Shown here: positions 51,137 to 58,200 of the stretch, in pieces
Numbering within the stretch: position 1 is the first letter of the stretch
How the letters are laid out: the number at the start of each line of letters is the position of its first letter
From: Microcaldota archaeon
Lineage (GTDB): Archaea > Micrarchaeota > Micrarchaeia > Micrarchaeales > Micrarchaeaceae
DNA length: 64,000 nt
Direction: 5' to 3'
NCBI GenBank assembly: GCA_021817565.1
Contig: JAKAUP010000003.1
Coordinates: 62,001 to 126,000 of the forward strand
Made by a program: the position numbers and the translations under genes
The notes under the pieces: model-generated
Told to the model about the DNA's origin: nothing
Seen by the model: the letters and a program-made list of their open reading frames with translations, nothing else
Databases searched by the model: none

Positions 51137-53005
51137 ATGGAAACCGCATATCATTTAATCAGAAATAAGGTCTCATCAGCGATACTTGATGCGGGAAGCG
51201 CATGCGGATATGAATTGGAACAGGAAGAGGTTTCAGCTTCAGTACTATTTTCCGATAAGTTCACAGACATCTCCTCGACAATAGCAATGAAGCTTGGAAA
51301 GAAGCTTGGAGTAGAGCCGGAAGAAGTTGCAAAGAAGATGATTGGGAGAATTTCTGTTGAGGGCATAGAAAGAGTCGCATTCGAAAACGGATTCATAAAT
51401 TTCTACATAAAAAGGGAGAATTTTTCCAGGAAGGTATTGGACGAGATGATGGGAAGTAGGTGGAAAGCTGCGCAAACTGGGAAACGAGGAAGAGTGATAG
51501 TAGAATACCCGAGCGTGAACCCTGCCCACCCCCTCCACATAGGACATGTTAGGAGCGCGCTGCTTGGGGATTCGATCTCCAACATACTTGTGTCGTGCGG
51601 ATATGAGATTGAGCGGGAGGATTACATAGATGATTTGGGGCTGCAGGCTGCTGAGGCCTTGTGGGGAGTTATGAATAGGGAGCGCATAGGCATCGCATTC
51701 AACCCTTCCAAAAAGTACGACCATATGCTTGGAGAGATATATGTTGCAGTAAACAGGAAGCTCAAGGAGGATGAATCTCTGATGGAGGAGATAAAGAGGA
51801 CTTCAGAGCTTATGGAGGAGAGCGGAACGTACGAATCGCTGCTACTACAGGACATGGTTGAAAGCTTTCTGAAGTCTGAGTACCAGACGCTTTTCAGGCT
51901 TGGTGTATTCCACGACATCATGGTGTGGGAAAGTACGATAATATATAACAAACTGCTTGAGAAGGCAATACAAAAGCTTGATTCGGAGAAGATTCTCGCG
52001 CGGCCAAAAGATGGAAAATATGGTGGATGTGTTGTCATAGATACAAAGAGATTGAAAGGTGCGCCGCAGTCGATGATGGAGGTTAAAGAAACGGAGAAGG
52101 TATTGGTAAGGAGCAATGGAGTACCTGGCTACCTCTCAAAAGACCTTGCATTCCATATGTGGAAATTCGGGATGCTTGACGTGAATGTGAGATTCAAAAA
52201 GTTTATGGAGCAGCCGAATGGGAAAACAGTATACAGCAGCTCGAAAGATGGGGAACAGATGGATTTTGGCAGAGCCGTAATGGCAGTAAACCCGATAGAT
52301 GCGCGGCAGAGCTATGAACAGGAGCTCGTTGGACTCATAATAAGGAATGCAAGCGCAGTTGAGCACAGGCTTGTGCACATGCCGTATGGGGTTGTGGAAC
52401 TTGAAAGTGGTGCGCTGTCCGGAAGGAAGGGCAGTTGGATAGGATTCACTGCGGACGATCTGATAAACGAGGCGGTAATGAAGGCTGAAACGCTCGTCTC
52501 TTCCAGGAAAGAGATAGATACAGTGGAACGCAAGAAGATAGCAGAGGCGGTCGCTATCGCGGCGATACGCTTCGAGTTTCTTAAGATATCATACGAGAAG
52601 AAGATTGTTTTCTCTTGGGAGAGGGCATTGAATTTTGAGGGAAACTCTGGCCCCTACTGCCAGTACATGTATACAAGGGCAGGTAGGATAATAAGTTCTG
52701 TACATGAAGAGCCTGAAATTTCTGAGGAATATAAGGTAAGCGATGTGGAGTTTGAACTTATAAAAAAGATGGCTGCTTATTGGGAGCAAGTTTCAAAGGC
52801 TGGCGATGAGATGAAGCCCCACATAGTTGCGGTGTACCTTAATGAACTGTGTGCGCTTTTTGGAAAGTTCTACGAGGCGAAGCAGGTTGCAAAGGCGGAT
52901 AACAAAATGGATATGAGAGCAAGGCTTGCAATAGTACGTGGGTTTTATGAGCTTGCGGGATGGCTCATGGACATACTCGGAATTAAGAGATTGGAAGCGA
53001 TGTGA
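51137..53005 (+). CDS. argS: Arginyl-tRNA synthetase
   Basis: A 622-residue class I enzyme: N-terminal additional domain, the H-I-G-H motif in H-P-L-H-I-G-H-V-R, D-Y-I-D-D-L-G, Y-L-S-K-D-L-A, and the anticodon-binding DALR domain with K-I-V-F-S-W-E-R-A-L and G-P-Y-C-Q-Y-M-Y-T-R-A. The KMSKS lysine region is S-G-R-K-G-S-W, as is usual for ArgRS that lack a strict KMSKS. tRNA-Arg(CCT) is encoded 61 bases downstream. Confidence 0.95.
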   Translation: METAYHLIRNKVSSAILDAGSACGYELEQEEVSASVLFSDKFTDISSTIAMKLGKKLGVEPEEVAKKMIGRISVEGIERVAFENGFINFYIKRENFSRKVLDEMMGSRWKAAQTGKRGRVIVEYPSVNPAHPLHIGHVRSALLGDSISNILVSCGYEIEREDYIDDLGLQAAEALWGVMNRERIGIAFNPSKKYDHMLGEIYVAVNRKLKEDESLMEEIKRTSELMEESGTYESLLLQDMVESFLKSEYQTLFRLGVFHDIMVWESTIIYNKLLEKAIQKLDSEKILARPKDGKYGGCVVIDTKRLKGAPQSMMEVKETEKVLVRSNGVPGYLSKDLAFHMWKFGMLDVNVRFKKFMEQPNGKTVYSSSKDGEQMDFGRAVMAVNPIDARQSYEQELVGLIIRNASAVEHRLVHMPYGVVELESGALSGRKGSWIGFTADDLINEAVMKAETLVSSRKEIDTVERKKIAEAVAIAAIRFEFLKISYEKKIVFSWERALNFEGNSGPYCQYMYTRAGRIISSVHEEPEISEEYKVSDVEFELIKKMAAYWEQVSKAGDEMKPHIVAVYLNELCALFGKFYEAKQVAKADNKMDMRARLAIVRGFYELAGWLMDILGIKRLEAM

Positions 53006-53066
53006 TGCTGTTTTGATTCCATGAAGAGCCAACAAGCTATTTAATGATATCAGCACAAATATACCA

Positions 53067-53159
53067 GGGCCTGTAGCTCAGCTTGGATAGAGCGATACCC
53101 TCCTAAGGTAGAGGTCGCGGGTTCAAAATAATTAAATTATGAAAATCCCGCCAGGCCCG
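53067..53159 (+). tRNA. tRNA-Arg(CCT) with an 18-base T-loop intron
   Basis: Acceptor GGGCCTG pairs with CAGGCCC, D-arm GCTC/GAGC, anticodon loop CTCCTAA (CCT at 53102-53104) and T-stem GCGGG/CCCGC. Between TTCAAA and T of the T-loop, 18 extra bases (53128-53145) occur. Their flanks form a canonical bulge-helix-bulge: helix TTCA/TGAA, bulges AAA and AAT, inner TAAT/ATTA. Cutting at the second bulge bases gives TTCAAAT, a perfect T-loop. The intron lies at position 59/60. Pair 27-43 (A-G) is mismatched. Confidence 0.88.
53128..53145 (+). other. tRNA intron (archaeal type, BHB-flanked)
   Basis: Predicted splice sites fall after 53127 and after 53145. The 18-base element begins with A, contains TAAT-TAA-ATTA as its short inner hairpin and ends in TGAAAA. 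It should be removed by the tRNA splicing endonuclease. Confidence 0.8.
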
Positions 53160-53171
53160 AACGGTGATTAT

Positions 53172-54233
53172 TTGGAAAAAAAGAAAAAAGATGGAAATGA
53201 AGGGATCAAGATTGTTGCGAAGAAGTCGGCGCCAGTTTTCATAGTAAAGCAGGCGACGAAGACAGGCGGTCTTGATTATCTGCACATAGCGCTTATACTG
53301 CTTGTGGTGATACTTGTTGGTCTTTCCCTTTCGCTCTCAAGGTTCAGCGCGATAAAAACCGTGAATTGCGAATATGGCATGGTAAATGGAACATGCACAA
53401 CTGCGCCACAGTACTTGTCCGATTCGGGCAATGCGATTATGGCTGCAAAGAGGATAATAGCAGGATACTCTGCGAGCAACACATCGTTTGCACTTCTCCC
53501 GTACTACACGATACCGAGTGAATACAATGCGACCTACATACAAAACATCGAGAAGTGGCTTGTATATACGCCTTACAATGACCCGTATACGAACCAGACG
53601 GTAAGCATGTTCCTGATACTCAACAAGAACTTTACATTAAACGAATCGCTTACCCAGACGATTCCACCTCCTTACATAACCGAGAATTACGTTGTGGCAA
53701 ACGGAACGGTAAAGATAGCTGGACACGTCTTATCTACTACTTCAAAGCCCATACCTGTAAACCTTGTGATAGATCCGTATTCAAAGGATTCGATTTCGGC
53801 GATAAAGGCAATGATAAACGCATCACAGTTGTACGGGAACAGTATAACCCCGGAATACGATTTCATATTCACAGGAGCTGCACAGAGCAAATATGCATCT
53901 TTTGGCACCGTTGAGACGCAGGCGATTGCCGCATACCTCTTCTGCGCGTCTAACCAGACGGGCTTCCCAGTCTTTGTGAACGACCTCTCTGTTGCGTTTA
54001 GTGGAAACCCAGTACAGGTATCAAGCCTCGACACAATAACAAACCAGTCAGGTATAAACTACACGTATATGAAAAATTGCGTGCTCAACTCGGCAAAGCC
54101 GCTTTATTACCAGTCGCTATTCGCGCAGTTTTACAATATAACCAGTACGCCGGAATTCATAATAAATGGGGATTACGAGACTGTGTCCACAAAACTTGAT
54201 GGTACGATAAAGTATGCGCTGTCCAGCGGGTAG
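53172..54233 (+). CDS. Membrane-anchored thioredoxin-fold (DsbA-like) protein without CXXC
   Basis: The 353-residue product has a basic Lys-rich N-terminus, one transmembrane helix (about residues 35-55) and an extracellular domain. The C-terminal half looks like a DsbA/thioredoxin fold: V-N-L-V-I-D-P-Y-S-K-D-S in place of D-P-x-C-P-x-C, the helical insert, and T-P-E-F-I-I-N-G (the cis-proline). The catalytic Cys pair is absent. TTG at 53172 follows GGTGAT by three bases and lies 13 bases past the tRNA; ATG at 53139, inside the tRNA intron, is rejected. Confidence 0.65.
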   Translation: MEKKKKDGNEGIKIVAKKSAPVFIVKQATKTGGLDYLHIALILLVVILVGLSLSLSRFSAIKTVNCEYGMVNGTCTTAPQYLSDSGNAIMAAKRIIAGYSASNTSFALLPYYTIPSEYNATYIQNIEKWLVYTPYNDPYTNQTVSMFLILNKNFTLNESLTQTIPPPYITENYVVANGTVKIAGHVLSTTSKPIPVNLVIDPYSKDSISAIKAMINASQLYGNSITPEYDFIFTGAAQSKYASFGTVETQAIAAYLFCASNQTGFPVFVNDLSVAFSGNPVQVSSLDTITNQSGINYTYMKNCVLNSAKPLYYQSLFAQFYNITSTPEFIINGDYETVSTKLDGTIKYALSSG

Positions 54234-54308
54234 ATTCTGGGAAGGGGAAGTCCTGCCTAAAGTTTAAATACCTGTCTCCCCTCTTTCTTTACTATTCAGG
54301 GGGTAATC

Positions 54309-55064
54309 TTGGACAGGCAGACTCAGAAGAGGAACTATAGGGCACATAAGGCTTCTGCAAAGGCGGAACTTACGATAAACGCAGTGAACATGCTTTCCAT
54401 AAAGCCGGTGCTCATTTTTTCGGCTTACGCCTCTAAAATGCTTGCGCCAGTTAATGAGTCCACAAAGAGGCTATCAAGAAATGTGGCGAAGCTCAAACGC
54501 CTCGCATCGCAGATGCAGTCAGGCGATTTAGAGATGTATGGACGGATAGGGAATGCGCTGAGCTCATGCGTAAAGAATTACGTGGATATGTTTTATGAGG
54601 CAGACAGGGAGGTGCTGAACAGATACATATCGGAATGCCTGGACGGATTGATTGGAAAGAACAATAACGGCATAGACAATATGCTTATCTTCCCTGCGCT
54701 TATGGCGAACATGGACAAACCCAGGGAAGAAGCATACGAGACAATAATATCTGAGATAAGAAGAAAACCGACAAGCTTCATAGCAAGATACTCAAGGAGG
54801 GCGGTAGAGATTACAAGATATATGGCTGCAAGAGGGATGGCAAACAACAAGGATGCCCAGGAACATGAGACTGTGGAGCTGATGGACAGCATCATAGACC
54901 TGCTACAGGAAACCGACATGGGAGCAGACTATTCAAGGATAGCAAATGGGAATGCGGATATAATAAGGCAGATGGAGAGGATGGATAACAAGCATATAAT
55001 AAACCTCCTACAGAGTGCATTAATGCCGATAGAAAGCAACCCCTCTAGGATAAGGAGGAAATAG
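54309..55064 (+). CDS. Helical protein of unknown function
   Basis: A 251-residue, mostly alpha-helical and basic soluble protein with no recognisable domain. It starts at TTG (54309) with GGGGTAA ahead. A moderately hydrophobic N-terminal segment (residues 28-44) is too weak for a signal peptide. It ends 16 bases before tRNA-Glu, on the same strand. Confidence 0.6.
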   Translation: MDRQTQKRNYRAHKASAKAELTINAVNMLSIKPVLIFSAYASKMLAPVNESTKRLSRNVAKLKRLASQMQSGDLEMYGRIGNALSSCVKNYVDMFYEADREVLNRYISECLDGLIGKNNNGIDNMLIFPALMANMDKPREEAYETIISEIRRKPTSFIARYSRRAVEITRYMAARGMANNKDAQEHETVELMDSIIDLLQETDMGADYSRIANGNADIIRQMERMDNKHIINLLQSALMPIESNPSRIRRK

Positions 55065-55080
55065 AGAGGAAGTGCGTGAG

Positions 55081-55155
55081 GCTCCTGTCGTCTAGCTCGG
55101 TCAAGGACGCGGCCCTCTCAAGGCCGAAACTCGGGTCCAAATCCCGACAGGAGCA
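55081..55155 (+). tRNA. tRNA-Glu(CTC)
   Basis: Acceptor GCTCCTG/CAGGAGC, D-arm GTCT/GGAC, anticodon stem CGGCC/GGCCG with loop CTCTCAA (anticodon CTC at 34-36), T-stem TCGGG/CCCGA and T-loop TCCAAAT. Discriminator A. CCA is not encoded and there is no intron. Position 55 is C instead of the usual U of TTC. A run of six T follows. Confidence 0.93.
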
Positions 55156-55156
55156 A

Positions 55157-55163
55157 GTTTTTT
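55157..55163 (+). terminator. Oligo-T terminator after tRNA-Glu
   Basis: GTTTTTTAA begins 2 bases after the tRNA discriminator and fits U-tract termination. The same AT-rich stretch may serve as the TATA box of the giant surface-protein gene. Confidence 0.45.
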
Positions 55164-55205
55164 AATTCCGGAGTACATACTTATGGGAACAATACAGGTG
55201 AGCCA

Positions 55206-58200
55206 ATACAGTTAAGCAAAGCACTTTTAATCCAGACGATTTTGTTTTTTATAGTAATAGGTTCAACTTATGCCTTGAGCACAACTAACAGTTCCGTAAG
55301 TTTAACCATAAAAGAGACAAATGGTTATCTGCTCTTCAACGGGACAAAGGCACTGAACGGAACCATCAGCGTATATCCTGGAAATTATCAGATAGAGGCT
55401 TTACCGTATAACGGATTCTTTTTTGATGGGTGGGATGTGGTGCCGAACAGCACATTCCGAGTAGAGAATCAGGAAGCGGCAAATACAATCGTTTCGGTGG
55501 CAGAAAACGGCGTAAGTGGAAACTTAACTCCTAGTTTCCAGAAATATACGGTATTCGCCCAGAATGGATTACCTTACAACTCAGTTTGGACAGTGAACAT
55601 AAATGGGGTAAAGAGTAGCGCGCAGACAAACACAAACATAACTTTTGCATTGCAGAATGGGACATACGATTTCTCAGTATCTAATACAGTATACCAAAAT
55701 GAGACTTTTGTACCGAATACCAAAAATGGAACAATAAACGCTGGAGGAAGCTTGGAAATAGCTTTTTATGAGGGGAAAACACAGGCAAATGCGACAGGAG
55801 GTGGCCAGAACATTACAACTGTTCAGACAACTCAAACCACCACTTCTACAACGAGTACGACCCAACAGACCACAATCCCTTCAAACCAGATCTTAAACAG
55901 CTCGGTATCTAATACAACAGTATCCAGTACAGTAACAAGCACGATAAATACTTCTTCTACGACTTCCTCAACCGGAACAACAAGCACAATACAATCGACC
56001 ACTACGATTTACAATAGCTCGTTGTCCGGAAACGTAAAAACAATCAATTTGAGCTCGACAAACCGCAATTCGTATATGAAGCTCTATGCAAATCAGATAA
56101 GCAAGTTGATTCAAGAGGCAAAGAATGCGGAGAATTCTGCAAAAGGAAGCGCGGCAAAAAACATCACTTTTCCGGAGTTCGTCAATACAACGACAAAAAC
56201 GATTGACAATACCACTTATCAAAAGACAGTAATCTTATATATAAACACATCAAATGGCTCGTTTACTCCAGAGTTCTTGATGTTGAATTCCAGTTATACT
56301 GCGGTTACAAACAGTTCTGCACAGAAGGTGAACATAGATTTCGGGGACATACCTGCAAATTTGAGCGTGCCGTTTTTTGCTGGTTACGCCAAAGGCCTTG
56401 TAGGGATATCCGCAACGCTCAGGAACCAATCTCCTGAATCGAATACCATTATCGTAGTAACTAACAGATATAACTTAACGACTATCCCTTCGACAAATGT
56501 ATCTTATTATTTTCTCATAAATAGCACCATAAACGATTCGAACATAAAGAGCGCAAATTACACGTTCTCTGTGAACAGGTCGTGGATAAGTTCTCAGGGA
56601 ATATCGCCAGACCAAGTCACTCTATTAAAATACAGCAATGGAGGATGGATAAGCCTTCCTACAAATGTATCGTCTGAGAACCAGACTTATTACACTTATG
56701 TCGCAAAATCTGATTCGTTCTCGCTTTATGCTGTATCTTACTCCCAGGCAGGAGGCGTATTCGGAGACGCTGCAAATGAATCGCTTTCCCTTGCCTCAAG
56801 TTATAAATTATACCTATGCAGCGCTGGTGCGAACTACACCTTTGCAACAACAGGAACGGCAGTAAACTGGACCAGCGATGAAGTATCACCACCGTTGGCA
56901 CCGATAAATGGGGGGGTGAACGCTAGCTTAGGGCACAAAACGGGAAATGTCTGTACAGCGTACGTTACCGGCGCCGCTGTGCCAGGACTTGCGCTTGCAG
57001 GCATCGGCGTAAATGCGATAAATTATGTTTTTACTGGGCAGGCTAATACATCTGCGCGCGCAAACAACCTGACCTACTCTGTTTCTACCTCGAATTCCTT
57101 TACAGTAATATTAGGTGCTTCTGGCTTTTATGGTACAAAAAGCGTGACTTTGCCTTCAGGATGTGTAATGGAAAAATGGGTAAATAATACTGATACATTT
57201 GAATCCGCTTATGTTGCATTATGCCAACAGCAGGCGGCCGGAAAGTATACGGTTGATTCTAGCCTAAGAAGACGTGGATCCAGCGTTATGGGCGCTTACG
57301 TATTCCCGCCGGAAAACGTCATATTTGATGATAACATACCTAATGGAGAGATATCGACCGCAGGACTTACGCTAAGTTCTGGATCCGAACTGCAAATACT
57401 CGGATCTAATTCAATAACTGCACTTCCGCCCCAAAATTTTGTATTCGATAACTGGCAGGTAAGCAATTCGGTCAATCTAACGCTAAGCAGTTCCACATCG
57501 AATCCTGCAACCCTTACTGTCTGGGGCGCAGGCACGGTAACAGCAGTATACAATGGGATAACCAAATTCATCGAGAGTGGTTTGCCAAGCTCAACAGAAT
57601 GGAACGTAACATACAACAGCAACACAATTGCTTCATCTACAAACACAATAACATTCTCCACATTGCCTGGCAACTATCCCTTCTCTGTTGCAAACCAAGT
57701 AGTAAATGGAATCATATACGCCCCGAACGAAAGCAGCGGATATGTAGTTGCGGGAAACAATACAAAGATATCATTCTCCGGCCTGTGCGGAGTGGGACCG
57801 GGAACAAAGGTACCGATAACCCTGTATAACAACAATAGCGCTGCAACGAGCGCGCCATTCCAGCAGATGCTATCAGTCAACAGTTTGGAATATAGCCAAT
57901 ACGAAGCAAACAATCTTGATAATATAGAATTCTTCTATTCTAATTGCACAATAGTACCGAGCTGGATGCAAGGAAGCGCAAGCAATGTTTTGCTAGACAA
58001 CCAGAACAATGCAACAAAACTTTACACTTCTACAAATACAATATATTGGCTCAACATTTCGAACGGTATAGGCGCAAATGGCGCAGTAAACCTGTATATG
58101 GGCTTTGCGCCTAAATCTGAACGCCTTATGAACAACGTAAATGTGGGTGAAGCTCCAGAGTTGAGCCCGTCATATGGCGAATATGATGACGGTTCAAAGA

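Noticed and set aside
53139-53171. ATG inside the tRNA-Arg intron as start of the DsbA-like protein
   Set aside because: It would make the protein N-terminus out of tRNA sequence; GGTGAT with a three-base spacer points to TTG at 53172.
55800-56020. Thr/Ser-rich repetitive stretch considered as a DNA repeat or CRISPR-like array
   Set aside because: It is in-frame low-complexity linker coding sequence without regular repeat units or spacers.
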